A DNA stretch of 64,000 nt, taken from contig CM022302.1 in assembly GCA_011799875.1 (NCBI GenBank), forward strand, positions 521,105,229 through 521,169,228, read 5' to 3'. Below, piece by piece: positions 25,290 through 37,729 of this stretch. The notes beneath the pieces are model-generated. The model had not been told where the DNA came from and searched no databases. It saw only the letters and a list, made by a program, of their open reading frames with translations. Origin of the DNA: Thinopyrum elongatum (taxonomy: Eukaryota; Streptophyta; Magnoliopsida; Poales; Poaceae). A program made the position numbers and the translations under genes. Positions within the stretch are counted from its first letter, which is position 1. Every line of letters begins with the position of its first letter.

Positions 25290-27721
25290 GTCGGTTTACT
25301 TACCGTATCACATACCTATTCCTTTTTCGGGGGTCTGAGCATTCTGGTAGAATATCCCTTAGTGTACTCCTCCGATGTTTGGGTATTAATATATTGGTTT
25401 TCAAACATTTATGGGAGTACCTGAGATATAATGTTTGATTCTTTGGCCCGTTTACCACCTTCGGGTTATTGCCTTTGGCGTTGTTGATTTTGATGGCACT
25501 GGAACGATAACTTCCTCGATAATATAAGGACCTTCCCATTAGAGAGAACCTTTCCTGCAAAAATCTTAACGAAAGTTGTATAGCAAGACATGGTCTCCTA
25601 TATTAAATTCACCGCTTTTGTATCCTTTTATCATGCCATCTTTTAACTTTCTCTTTAAAAACGTTTGGCATTCTCATAGGCTTGGGTTCTCTATTCATCA
25701 AGTGAGGTAATGTCATAAGCTTTCTCACCGGCAAGTTTGAAATCATAGTTAGCTCTTTAATTGCCCAATAAGCTTTATGTTCTAGTTCAAGAGGTAAGTG
25801 ACATGCTTTTCCATAAACCATTTTATATGGAGACATACCCATAGGGTTTTTTATAAGCAGTTCTATAAGCCCATAATGCATCATCAAGTTCTTAGACCAT
25901 TCTTTCTGGATCTATTAATAGTCTTTTGCAAAATCAACTTTATTTCTCGTTACTTAATTCTACTTGACCACTAGACTGAGGATGATAAAAGATGCAATTC
26001 TATGGTTAACATCATATTTAACAAGCAATTTACGGAAAGCACATGAATAAATGTGAACCACCATCATCATTAAATATCTAGGGACTCCAAACCTCGAAAA
26101 AATACACTTCTTTAAGCATTTTAATGAAAGTGTTATGATCAACACTACTAGTTGGAATAGCTTCTACACCACTTAGTAACATAATCAACAGCAACCAAAA
26201 TAGTGTATACCCATTAGAGGAAGGAAAAGGTCCCATATAATCAAATCCGCAAACATCAAATGGTTCAATAACAAGTGAATAATTCATAGGCATTTCCTGA
26301 TGTCTACTAAGTATTACCAATTCTTTAACATTCATCACAGAACAAGACAAACTTACGAGCATCCTAAAAGAATAGGCCAATAAAAACCAGTTGTATACCT
26401 TGTTTGCAGTTCTATCTCCAGTATGGTGTCCTCCTAGGCCTCGGAGTGACACTTGCGTAGGATCTGTTCCTGTTCATGCTCAGGTACACAACGTCTAATA
26501 ACACCATCTACTCCTTCTTTATAAGGTGTGGGTCATCCCAGAAATAATGTCTAAATCATAGAAAAACTTTTCTTTTGCTGGTTTGTGAGGCTAGGTGGTA
26601 TAAATTTAGCTACTAGGAGCACTACGAGAAGCATTTATGACAGCTAATTGTTCATCAGGAAAGCTATCATCAGGTAGTGGGCCATCAAGAACATTTTCTA
26701 ACCTAGACATGTTGTCTGCTACGGGGTTTCTCAGCTCCCTTTCTATCAATATATGCAAATCAAATTCTTGCAGCAAGAGAACCCATCTAATAGTTTTAGG
26801 TTTAGCATCCTTGTTTTCCTAAGATATTTAATAGCAACATGATCGGTGTGGACAGTTACTTTGGAATCACAATATAAGATCTGAACTTATACAGCAAACA
26901 CAACTGCTAAAAATTCTTTTTCAGTAGTAGCATAATTCCTTTGAGCATTATCTAGAGTTTTACAAGCATAATGATAACATTTAATTTATTATCACCCCTT
27001 TGCCCTAGACACACCAACAACTAATCACCTAGCATCACACATAATTTCAAAGGGTAGGTTCCAATCAGGCGGTTGAACAATAGGTGCAGAGATTAAGGCT
27101 TTCTTAAGGATTTCAAATGCTTCTACACAATCATCATAAAAAATGGAACATCCTTTTGCAAGAGATTAGTTAGAGGCTTATAAATTTTAGAGAAGTCTTT
27201 ATAAATCTCCTATAGAAACCAGCATGACCAGAAAACTTCTTATAACCTTTGATATCTTTAGGACACACGCACTTTTTTCAATGGCATCAACCTTAGCTTT
27301 ATCAACTTCAACACCTCTTTCAGAGATTTTATGCCCCAAGACATACCTTCATTAACCATAAATGACACTTCCCAATTCAAAAACAAGATTAGTTTCTTCA
27401 CATCTCTGCAAAACTCGATCAAGCTTGCTTAAGCAATCATCAAAGAAAGTTCCGTAAATGGAGAAATCATCCATGAAAACTCAATAATCTTTTCACAAAA
27501 GTCAGAGAATATAGTAGTCAACATCTTTGAAAGGTAGCAGGTGTCATTCATAAACCAAAAGGCATACGTCTATAAGCAAAGTACCGAAAGACAAGTAAAA
27601 GTATTTTTTTTCTTGATCCTCTTGTGACACACGGTATTTGGGAAAACCAGAATAACCATCTAGAAAGCAAAGTGTGTATGTTTTGATATAGTCTTTCTAA
27701 CATTTGATCAATAAAGGTAGA
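25290..27721 (-). pseudogene. Athila-type pol: remainder of RT, RNase H and integrase
   Basis: Minus-strand reading enters RT just after the RKDHYP motif and continues through RNase H to integrase. Visible pieces include MPMNYSLVIEPFDVCGFDYMG (integrase core region), VEAIPTSSVDHN, NPMGMSPYKMVYGKA, LPLELEHKAYWAIKEL, KVKRWHDKRIQKR and a C-terminal NPKVVNG. The enzyme set would copy element RNA to DNA and integrate it. Several frameshifts break it, some probably sequencing indels. The start of RT lies on the other side of the chromovirus array at 44663-44946, so the gene is split by insertion within the codons for HYP/LPF. Confidence 0.75.
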
Positions 27722-27726
27722 GGATA
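27722..27726. repeat. Target-site duplication GGATA (left) of the chromovirus array
   Basis: GGATA lies immediately left of the first LTR and is repeated at 44663-44667 right of the fourth LTR. Joining the flanks restores the Athila-type RT reading (RKDHYP then LPF). Confidence 0.85.
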
Positions 27727-30700
27727 TTTAACACCCCCCCGGTGATTAGCAACAGTAATTCACTTTGATAATGACATGTCAGCATGATTAACAGTGCATA
27801 ATCATCATTAGCATCATATTGCATTTCAACTCCTAAGTCAATTCAAATTTAAATGAAAGTGAAATATAAAGTTGTCCAACATAAAAACTAAAATGTTCAG
27901 TAATAAACAATATTGCAGAGGCTAGCCTAAAATTGTAACCAATAAATAAAAAATAATTAGGTGGCACTAACATAATTAAAACAGTGAGGATTAATGCATA
28001 TTAATTATTATAAAATTGTGTGAACTCAAGTTGACTCAAACCAGCTTTTTTGTAGTGTTAGGTAATGCCTAGTATTTGTTGGAGCAGTTCCTATGTTTTA
28101 CAAAGTTCAATATGTGCCTAACTATTTACTAAACTGAGAAAAGGAAATAAATAAAAAGAAAGGTAAAAGAAAACAGAAAAGAAAAGAGAAACCCCCCTTT
28201 TTTCCCCACGGCCCAACTGGGCCACCGGCCCACCTCTCCCTATATGGCCTCCCCAGGAGGCCGAACCCTAGCCCCCCTCCCGATCCACATTCCCCTCCCC
28301 CCCGATCTCTCCAGCACGGACGCCGCGCCGTCGCCGCACATCGACCCCTGCGCCCGCCCGACGCCGGACCCCGCCATCACCATCCCCGCCCGTCGTCGGC
28401 GTTCGCCTCCCCGCCTCCTCCCAAGGGTCTTCCTCGAGCCTCGCCGCCCGATCCCTGCATCGCCGTGAGCCTCGCCGCTCTCCTCCCCCTCTGCTCCCTA
28501 CGCCCCGGTCACCGCGCGCCCGCCCGTCCCCACGCGCTCACCGCTGCAGCTGGCCGGCCTGGCCTTGCGCCCGCTAGCGCCCGAACCCACTAAGGCCCTA
28601 TGGGCCATGACAGCACGGGCCCACGCCCTAAAAACAGTTTTAAAAAAAAATAAAAAAAATAAAATTAATTAATTAATTAATTATTAGTTAATTAATCCTG
28701 AGTAGGTTAATCTAATTAACTAATTAGTGTTAATTAAACAGTAATCTAATTAGTTAATCCTAATTAATCTAATAGTCTATGACAGGTGGGACCCACCCTG
28801 TCAGGACGCCTGCTGACGTCAGCATGATGTCATGCTGATGTCATCAGCGCACTGTTTCGGATAATGTTGATTTAAATATTAAATAAATTCCAGAAATTGA
28901 TTAAAACTTTAGAAAATCATATTAAATTCCGTAACTCCGATGAAAATACTTTATACATGAAACTTGCTCAGAATTCGATACGAACCCGGATACGCCTCCG
29001 TATTCCCGTCAGACGCCCGCAAGCTATAAGAACATTGAACTTTTAGACCGTTTTCAGTAAATGAATAGTGCCCAACTTTATTAAATAAATCCAAATAAAT
29101 TCTAAATTAACTAAATCATTTAGTTAGGCAGTAGAACACCCAGCATATCATTTAGGCATGTCATACATATTGTTTGCATTATTGCCGTGAATTTATTGTT
29201 CTTCTCTCCCCCTCCTTCTCTCTCTTCGATAGACGCTGAGACCGACGACGCTGCACCCGGTACGACTACTCACACTACACGACGAGCAGCCCGTTGACGA
29301 CCCCTCTCTCTTGCCAGAGCAACCAGGCAAGCCCCCGCTTGAGCATTCCAGATATCGCCCATTCTATTCTCCTGCTTGCATTAGATTTTGCTACTGTTAA
29401 TGTATGCTCCTATTCTGATCATAGCCTGCTGTTGTAACCTGTTCATTGCTACCTACCTCCTATGATAAACTGTTTAGTTTAGGTTGGAATGAACCATCAG
29501 TGACCCCACCACCTTACCCTTGTTGCCCCTGCTTGATCATCGACGACCCGATCAACGTGATCATCGACCAGAGACCGACACCTCACTTCACACCCCTTAG
29601 TTGTACGACTCTGTGTAGTAACTATCGAGTGCCGAGGTGATACCTCGTAACGCACTCCCGATAATACTCTGCAGTGTAGCTGTTCGGTCGTGGTCATCGA
29701 GGGTGATTCCTCCTTCTCCACTTCCGATACGACTCTGTCGTGCAACCCTCAGTGTGAACCTCGAGGGTGATACCTCATACGTTCGCCCTGATGATTTCGT
29801 CGAGTGGAATCCGCCGAGGTGGATTCCTCGGGTTTTTCCCCTTGATGTTATGACCACACATCTTGACCTCTGTTACAGGCGGTCCACCCTGGTGGGTACC
29901 GCTGGGATCTATGATTTTCGGTGTGCCGGAAGGGCACTCGAGTGTGACGTTGTGGCGGAGCATCAGAGACTCTTATTGTCTCCGCTTGATACTAATTGAG
30001 CCTATTGGATTTGGGTGTGTGATCTGAGTGGGTCGACGTGCCCTATACGCACTACCACCACGCGGGATAATGGTTATGGGACCCTCTGCGAAGTCGTTTC
30101 TCCGAAAGCTCGTCTGACTCACGATTCACCTGCGGGCTGATTGTCGGGATGGGCTGGATACTTCACTGACGAGTTCAGTGTCGCGCCTGCACCCCGGCCA
30201 GTCTCGACAACGCGCGGGTGCCCAGGGCGTGGCCCGAGACCTCTGGGTGCATAGGTTGTCCGCGTGCTGACCTCTCTGCCGAGCCTAGGTAGAGCGCTGC
30301 TTTGTGTTGATCTTCCGAGACGGGCATTACCCAGCAAGTGTGTCCGGCCAGAGTTGATCGAGCGTGTTGGGTAACAGTAGTGCACCCCTGCAGGGATGAA
30401 TCTTCTATCGATAGCCGGTCCTACGGTAAAGGACGCTCAGTTTGTGTATCCCGATCTACTACTTAAACTGGATACTTGTTACTTAATTGAAGCTTCGGGA
30501 TCGCTTTCTCGCTTGGGAGTCGAGGAAGGATCTTTAAGCTGTACTTCAACATGTTGCTAAATAAAATGCTATTCTACTCTCTTCTACTGCTGCAAGATGA
30601 TGCCTTGTGAAGATGTTTGAAGATGCTAGTCTTCGATAGGACTAGGCCTTCTCTCTATTCTGGTTTCTCAGCCCAGTCCACCTATACAGCCATTCTCCAT

Positions 30701-31186
30701 TGATAAGTTGCATATGTGTATAGATCCTTGCTTGCTGAGTACTTCGGATGAGTACTCACGGTTGCTTTACTTTCTCTTTTCCCCATATACCCCACCTTGA
30801 TGATACATCAGACGATGGAGTCCAGGAGCCAGATGCCACCACCGGAGCCTACTACAGGAGGGTCCAGAGGGTACTTACTACTGGATCGAGCCAGATGACC
30901 AGGAGTAGGATCGGAGGCTCCCAGGCAGGAGGCCAACGCCTTTCGATCTAGTGTCGCTGTTTGTGCTAGCCTTCTTAAGGCAAAATTGTCTAACTATGTC
31001 TGTACTCAGATAATATTTGTATGACTGACTTATGTATTCGGATCTTCGGATCCCTGGTCTGTAATATTGTGGACCTCCATTTAAATTGTGTTAGAGTTGT
31101 GTTGTGATATCTTCCCGTGAGTCCCTGTGCTTGATCGTACACGTTTGCGTGTATGATTAGTGTACGATTGAGTCGGGGGCGCCACA
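27727..31186 (+). repeat. Tekay-type chromovirus LTR 5 (first LTR of the array)
   Basis: It starts TTTAACACCCCCCCGG (first G of TGTAAC changed) and ends GGGGGCGCCACA. It shares CCGAACCCACTAAGG, CTGTTTCGG, CCCTATACGC and CATTACCCAGC with LTR 6, but GATCATCGACC, AAGCTGTAC and CCCGCTTGAGC with LTR 7. A moderate number of one-base indels indicates lower sequence quality than LTRs 6-8. Confidence 0.9.
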
Positions 31187-32119
31187 AGTTTGTATAGAGC
31201 CAGGTTTCGATCCCACCTGTGGTTTTGATCGTGGCAGCCTCTTCACCCCAGATTCTGGAATAGTTTCCAAGAAGCTATGGGAACACATCTGTTGTTCAGT
31301 ACCGCTTTTCACCCTCAGTCACAGGGTCAAGTTGAACGAGTTAATCAAGTGCTCGAAGATATGCTTCGAGCTTGCGTCATCTCCTTCGGTAAGAAATGGG
31401 AGGAATCTCTCCCGTATGCCGAATTCTCTTACAACAATAGCTATCAAGCTAGTCTGAAGATGGCACACGCGTTTGAAGTTCTATACGGTCGTATGTGTCG
31501 AACCCCTCTGAATTGGTCAGAAACTGGGAACGCTCACTCTCGGACCGGACATTATTCAGCAAGCTGAAGATCAAGTCCGCATTGTCCTGAACATTTGAAA
31601 ACTGCTCAGTCTCGTCAGAAAAGCAACTATGACCGAAAGCACCAGGAAATGGTCTATCAACCTGCGAGCAAGCTTACTCCGTGTCACTCCGTTGAAAGGC
31701 ACTCATAGGTTCGGATCAAAGGCAAGTTAGCTCCTCGCTACATTGGCCCTTCCGTATTCTTGCCCGTCGAGGAGAGGTTGCATATCAATTGCAATTGCCG
31801 CCAATCTTTCTCAAGTACATGATGTCTTTCATGTATCCCAACTCCGTCGCTGCTTCAAGGATCCTATTCGAGCTGTGGATCACGAAGTGCTAGAATTACG
31901 GGAAGATCTGTCTTATCCAGAATATCCCATCCGTGTTCTTGATGAAGCTGAACGTCGGACTCGTCAAAAGTCAATCAAATTCCTCAAGGTTCAGTGGTCG
32001 AATCATTCTGAAGATGAGGCCACTTGGGAACGCGATGATCGTCTTCGTGAAGAATACCCCTCTTTCTTTCAGTCTTTATCTTAATTCTCGGGACGAGAAT
32101 TCTTATAGATGAGGAGAAT
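31187..32119 (+). pseudogene. Chromovirus internal remnant a: PBS plus integrase end and chromodomain
   Basis: The PBS-like start is followed by integrase from SDRG. Readable parts are WNSFQEAMGTHLLFSTAFHPQ, the catalytic-Glu region GQVERVNQ, YAEFSYNNSY, PLNWSETG and, after small frameshifts, VHDVFHVSQLRRCF and the chromodomain to FFQSLS. Compared with remnant b it has an extra four bases after MA (ACGC near 31468) and lost bases near 31530-31810, which break the frame. From about 31820 to the stop the sequence is clean. Confidence 0.8.
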
Positions 32120-35100
32120 TGTAACACCCCCGGTGATTAGCAACAGTAATCACTTTTGATAATGACATGTCAGCATGATTAACAGTGCATAATCATCATT
32201 AGCACATATTGCATTTCAACTCCTAAGTCAAATTCAAATTTAAATGAAAGTGAAATATAAAAGTTGTCCAACATAAAAATAAAATGTTCAGTAAATAACA
32301 AATATTGCAGAGGCTAGCCTAAAATTGTAACCAATAAATAATAAAATAATTAGGTGCACTAACATAATTAAAACAGTGAGGATTAATGCATATTAATTAT
32401 TATAAAAATTGTGTGAACTCAAGTTGACTCCAAACCAGTTTTTGGTAGTGTTAGGTAATGCCTAGTATTTGTTGGAGCAGTTCCTATGTTTTACAAAGTT
32501 CAATATGTGGCCTAACTATTTACTAAACTGAGAAAAGAAATAAATAAAAAGAAAAAGTAAAAGAAAACAGAAAAGAAAAGAGAAACCCCCCCTTTTTCCC
32601 CACGGCCCAACTGGGCCACCGGCCCACCTCTCCCTATATGGCCTCCCCCAGAGCCGAACCCTAGCCCCCCTCCCGATCCACATTCCCCCCGCCATTCCCC
32701 CCCCCCCCGATCTCCTCCAGCACCGGACGCCGCCGCCGTCGCCGCCCATCGACGCCCTGCGCCCGCGCCGACGCCGGACCCCGCCATCACCATCCCCGCC
32801 CGTCGCCGGCGTTCGCCTCCCCGACCTCCTCCCCAAGGGTCTTCCTCGAGCCTCGCCGCCCGATCCCCTGCATCGCCCGTGAGCCTCGCCGCTCTCCTCC
32901 CCCTCTGCTCCCTACGCCCCTGGTCACCGCGCGCCCGCGCCGTCCCGCACTTGCTCACCGCTGCAGCTGGCCGCGCCTGGCCTTGCGCCCGCTAGCGCCC
33001 GAACCCACTAAGGCCCTATGGGCCTATGACAGCATGGGCCCACGCCCTAAAAACAGTTTAAAAAAAATAAAAAAAAATAAAAAAAATAAAAATTAATAAA
33101 TTAATTAATTAGTTAATTAATCCTGAGTAGGTTAATCTAATTAACTAATTAGTGTTAATTAAACAGTAATCTAATTAGTTAATCCTAATTAATCTAATAG
33201 TCTATGACAGGTGGGACCCACCCTGTCAGGACGCCTGCTGACGTCACCATGATGTCATGCTGATGTCATCAGCAGCACTGTTTCGGATAATGTTGATTTA
33301 AATAATTAAATAAATTCCAGAAATTGATTAAAACTTTAGAAAATCATATTAAATAATCCGTAACTCCGATGAAAATACTTTATACATGAAACTTGCTCAG
33401 AATTCAGATACGAACCCGGATACGCCTTCCGTATTCCCGTCAGACGCCCGCAGCTATAAGAACATTGAACTTTTAGACCGTTTTCAGTAAATGAATAGTG
33501 CCCAACTTTAATTAAATAAATCCAAATAAATTCCTAAATTAACAAAATCATTTAGTTAGGCAGTAGAACACCCAGGCATATCATTTAGGCATGTCATACA
33601 TATTGTTTGCATTATTGCCGTGAATTTATTGTTTCTTTCCCCCTCCTCTCTCTTCGATAGACGCTGAGACCGACGACGCTGCACCCGGGTACGACTACTC
33701 TACCGACGAGCAGCCCGTTGACGACCCCTCTCTCTTGCCAGAGCAACCAGGCAAGCCCCCCCCCTTGAGCATTCCAGATATCGCCCATTCTATTCTCCTG
33801 CTTGCATTAGATTTTGCTACTGTTAATGTATGCTCCTATTCTGATGCATAGCCTGCTGTTGTAACCTGTTCATTGCTACCTTACCTGCCTATGATAAACT
33901 ATTTAGTTTAGGTTGGAATGAACCATCAGTGACCCCACCACCTTACCCTTGTTGCCCCTGCTTGATCATCGACGACCCGATCAACGTGATCGTCGACCAG
34001 AGACCGACACCTCACTTCACACCCCCTTAGTTGTACGACTCTGTGTAGTAACTATCGAGTGCCGAGGGTGATACCTCGTAACGCACTCCCGATGAATACT
34101 CTGCAGTGTAGCTGTTCGGTCGTGGTCATCGAGGGTGATTCCTCCTTCTCCACTTCCGATACGACTCTGTCGTGCAACCCTCAGTGTGAACCTTGAGGGT
34201 GATACCTCATACGTTCGCCCTGATGATTTCGTCGAGTGGAATCCGCCGAGGGTGATTCCTCGGGTTTTTCCCCTTGATGTTATGACCACACGATTACTTG
34301 ACCTCTGTTACAGGCGGGTCCACCCTGGTGGGTACCCGCTGGGGATCTATGATTTTCGGGTGTGCCGGAAGGGCACTCGAGTGTGACGTTGTGGCGGAGC
34401 ATCAGAGACTCTTATTGTCTCCGCTTGATACTAATTGAGCCTATTGGATTTGGGTGTGTGATCTAAGTGGGTCGACGTGCCCTATACGCACTACCACCAC
34501 GCGGGATAATGGTTATGGGACCCTCTGCGAAGTACGTTTCTCCGAAAGCTCGTCTGACGTCACGATTCACCGTGCGGGCTGATTGTCGGGATTGGGCTGG
34601 ATACTTCACTGACGAGTTCAGTGTCGCGCCTGCACCCCGGCCAGTCTCGCAACGCGCAGGGTGCCCAGGGCGATGGCCCGAGACCTCTGGGTGCATTGGT
34701 TAGTCCGGCGTGCTGACCTCTCTGCCGAGCCTAGGTAGAGCGCTGCTTTGTGTTGATCTTCCGAGGATGGGCATTACCCAGCAAGTGTGTCCGGCCAGAG
34801 TTGATCGAGCGTGTTGGGTAACAGTAGTGCACCCCTGCAGGGATGAATCTTCTATCGATAGCCGGTCCTACGGTAAAGGACGCTCAGTTTGTGTATCCCG
34901 ATCTACTACTTAAACTGGATACTTGTTACTTAATTGAAGCTTCGGGATCGCTTTCTCGCTTGGGAGTAGAGGAAGGATCTTTAAGTTGTACTTCAACATG
35001 TTTGCTAAATAAAATGCTATTCTACTCTCTTCTACTGCTGCAAGATGATGGCCTTGTGAAGATGTTTGAAGATGCTAGTCTTCGATAGGACTAGGCCTTC

Positions 35101-35642
35101 TCTCTATTCTGGCATTTCTGCAGCCCAGTCCACCTATACAGCCATTCTCCTTTGATAATGTTGCATATGTAGTATAGATCCTTGCTTGCTGAGTACTTCG
35201 GATGAGTACTCACGGTTGTTTTACTTTCTCTTTTTCCCATATACCCCACCTTGATGATACATCAGACGATGGAGTCCAGGAGCCAGATGCCACCACCGGA
35301 GCCTACTACCAGGAGGGTCCAGAGGGTACTTACTACTGGATCGAGCCAGATGACCAGGAGTAGGATCGGAGGCTCGCAGGCAGGAGGCCAACGCCTTTCG
35401 ATCTAGTGTCGCTGTTTGTGCTAGCCTTCTTAAGGCAAAACTTGTCTAACTATGTCTGTACTCAGATAATATTTGTATGACTGACTTATGTATTCGGATC
35501 TTCGGATCCCTGGTCTGTAATATTGTGGACCTCCGTTTAAATTGTGTTAGAGTTGTGTTGTGATATCTTCCCGTGAGTCCCTGTGCTTGATCGTACACGT
35601 TTGCGTGTATGATTAGTGTACGATTGAGTCGGGGGCGCCACA
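32120..35642 (+). repeat. Tekay-type chromovirus LTR 6 (second LTR of the array)
   Basis: TGTAACACCCCCGG to GGGGGCGCCACA, 3523 bp, of good sequence quality. It pairs with LTR 5 at CCGAACCCACTAAGG, CTGTTTCGG and CCCTATACGC, and with LTR 8 at GATCGTCGACC, AAGTTGTAC and the long C run before TTGAGC. Private variants include CCTTGAGGGTG and GGGAGTAGAGG. Confidence 0.92.
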
Positions 35643-35645
35643 AGT

Positions 35646-35685
35646 TTGTATCAGAGCTAGGTTTCGATCCTGGGACCTGTGGGTT
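35646..35685 (+). other. Extended initiator-Met tRNA primer-binding site (remnant b)
   Basis: Starting three bases after the LTR, about 40 nt match the complement of the 3' half of plant initiator-Met tRNA (acceptor stem, T arm, variable loop, anticodon stem) with two mismatches: the TTG opposite CCA and one C-to-T change (AGAGCTAGG). The match stops at the anticodon, where integrase sequence begins. Confidence 0.8.
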
Positions 35686-36551
35686 TTGATCGTGGCAGCC
35701 TCTTCACCTCCAGATTCTGGAATAGTTTCCAAGAAGCTATGGGAACACATCTGTTGTTCAGTACCGCTTTTCACCCTCAGTCACAGGGTCAAGTTGAACG
35801 AGTTAATCAAGTGCTAGAAGATATGCTTCAAGCTTGCGTCATCTCCTTCGGTAAGAAATGGGAGGAATCTCTCCCATATGCCGAATTCTCTTACAACAAT
35901 AGCTATCAAGCTAGTTTGAAGATCGCACCGTTTGAAGTTCTATACGGTCGTATGTGTCGAACCCCTCTGAATTGGTCAGAAACTGGGGAACGCTCACTCG
36001 TCGGACCGGACATTATTCAGCAAGCTGAAGATCAAGTCCGCATTGTCCGTGAACATTTGAAAACTGCTCAGTCTCGTCAGAAAAGCAACTATGACCGAAA
36101 GCACCAGGAAATGGTCTATCAACCTGGCGAGCAAGCTTACCTCCGTGTCACTCCGTTGAAAGGCACTCATAGGTTCGGAATCAAAGGCAAGTTAGCTCCT
36201 CGCTACATTGGCCCATTCCGTATTCTTGCCCGTCGAGGAGAGGTTGCATATCAATTGCAATTGCCGCCAAATCTTTCTCAAGTACATGATGTCTTTCATG
36301 TATCCCAACTCCGTCGCTGCTTCAAGGATCCTATTCGAGCTGTGGATCACGAAGTGCTAGAATTACGGGAAGATCTGTCTTATCCAGAATATCCCATCCG
36401 TGTTCTTGATGAAGCTGAACGTCGGACTCGTCAAAAGTCAATCAAATTCCTCAAGGTTCAGTGGTCGAATCATTCTGAAGATGAGGCCACTTGGGAACAC
36501 GATGATCGTCTTCGTGAAGAATACCCCTCTTTCTTTCAGTCTTTATCTTAA
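35679..36551 (+). CDS. Truncated pol: integrase second half, GPF module and chromodomain (intact 290-codon frame)
   Basis: This is the best preserved internal coding remnant of the array. The frame carries the second catalytic Asp (D4, in FDRG) and the catalytic Glu (E40, in GQVERVNQ) separated by 35 residues, the D35E spacing of retroviral-type integrases. The first catalytic Asp and the zinc-binding N-terminus are missing, so it cannot be an active integrase. A GPF module follows at about 178-200 and a chromodomain-like segment at about 240-285 (KVQWSNHSEDEATWE), typical of Tekay-type chromoviruses. The stop is followed by the AATTCTCG/CGAGAATT repeat and the polypurine tract. The ATG at 35679 arises at the PBS-integrase junction and need not be a real start. 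There is no sign of an independent promoter. Confidence 0.8.
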   Translation: MGFDRGSLFTSRFWNSFQEAMGTHLLFSTAFHPQSQGQVERVNQVLEDMLQACVISFGKKWEESLPYAEFSYNNSYQASLKIAPFEVLYGRMCRTPLNWSETGERSLVGPDIIQQAEDQVRIVREHLKTAQSRQKSNYDRKHQEMVYQPGEQAYLRVTPLKGTHRFGIKGKLAPRYIGPFRILARRGEVAYQLQLPPNLSQVHDVFHVSQLRRCFKDPIRAVDHEVLELREDLSYPEYPIRVLDEAERRTRQKSIKFLKVQWSNHSEDEATWEHDDRLREEYPSFFQSLS

Positions 36552-36568
36552 TTCTCGGGACGAGAATT
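36550..36568. other. Inverted repeat AATTCTCG-GGA-CGAGAATT before the polypurine tract
   Basis: A perfect 8-bp stem with a 3-base loop starts at the stop codon and is followed by the purine-rich GATGAGGAGAA tract and the LTR. Similar stems just upstream of the PPT are common in Tekay/Del chromoviruses, where they probably form an RNA hairpin. Present at every remnant in the array. Confidence 0.75.
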
Positions 36569-37109
36569 CTTAATAGATGAGGAGAACTGTAACACCCCCG
36601 GTGATTAGCAACAGTAATCACTTTTGATAATGACATGTCAGCATGATTAACAGTGCATAATCATCATTAGCATCATATTGCATTTCAACTCCTAAGTCAA
36701 ATTCAAATTTAAATGAAAGTGAAATATAAAAGTTGTCCAACATAAAAACTAAAATGTTCAGTAAATAACAAATATTGCAGAGGCTAGCCTAAAATTGTAA
36801 CCAATAAATAATAAAATAATTAGGTGGCACTAACATAATTAAAATAGTGAGGATTAATGCATATTAATTATTATGAAAATTGTGTGAACTCAAGTTGACT
36901 CCAAACCAGTTTTTGGTAGTGTTAGGTAATGCCTAGTATTTGTTGGAGCAGTTCCTATGTTTTACAAAGTTCAATATGTGGCCTAACTATTTACTAAACT
37001 GAGAAAAGGAAATAAATAAAAAGAAAAAGGTAAAAGAAAACAGAAAAAGAAAAGAGAAATCCCCCCTTTTTTCCCCACGGCCCAACTAGGCCACCGGCCC
37101 ACCTCTCCC

Positions 37110-37117
37110 CTATATGG
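37110..37117 (+). promoter_or_regulatory. TATA-like box of the chromovirus LTR
   Basis: CTATATGG follows a CCCACGGCCCAACT...ACCTCTCC stretch and precedes GAACCCTAGCCCC, the CT-rich start typical of grass 5' UTRs. It is conserved in all LTR copies. The position implies a U3 of about 0.55 kb and a long R/U5. Transcription start is inferred to lie about 30 bases downstream. Confidence 0.55.
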
Positions 37118-37685
37118 CCTCCCCCAGGAGGCCGAACCCTAGCCCCCCTCCCGATCCACATTCCCTCCCCCCCGATCTCCTCCAGCACCGGACGCCGTCG
37201 CCGTCGCCGCCCATCGACGCCCTGCGCCCGCGCCGACGCCGGACCCCGCCATCACCATCCCCGCCCGTCGTCGGCGTTCGCCTCCCCGACCTCCTCCCCA
37301 AGGGTCTTCGTCGAGCCTCGCCGCCCGATCCGCTGCATCGCCTGTGAGCCTCGCCGCTCTCCTCCCCCTCTGCTCCCTACGCCCCTGGTCACCGCGCGCC
37401 CGCGCCGTCCCACACGCGCTCACCGCTGCAGCTGGCCTTGCGCCTGGCCTTGCGCCCGCTAGCGCCCGAACCGACTAAGGCCCTATGGGCCTATGACAGC
37501 ACGGGCCCACGCCCTAAAAATAGTTTAAAAATAATAATAAAATAAAAATAAAAATAAAAACAATTAAAATTAATTAATTAATTAATTAGTTAATTAATTA
37601 ATCCTGATTAGGTTAATCTAATTAACTAATTAGTGTTAATTAAACAGTAATCTAATTAGTTAATCCTAATTAATCTAATAGTCTA

Positions 37686-37729
37686 TGACAGGTGGGACCC
37701 ACCCTGTCAGGACGCCTGCTGACGTCAGC
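37686..37729. promoter_or_regulatory. Inverted repeat plus TGACGTCA palindrome in the LTR
   Basis: TGACAGG-TGGGA-CCCACCCTGTCA forms a near-perfect stem (37686-37709). It is followed by GCTGACGTCAGC (37718-37729), an exact palindrome containing the bZIP/CRE-type core TGACGTCA, then two more GATGTCAT half-sites to about 37750. LTR 6 has a base change in the palindrome (GACGTCACC). Since these lie downstream of the TATA-like box, a role as enhancer or as RNA structure is equally open. Confidence 0.45.
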
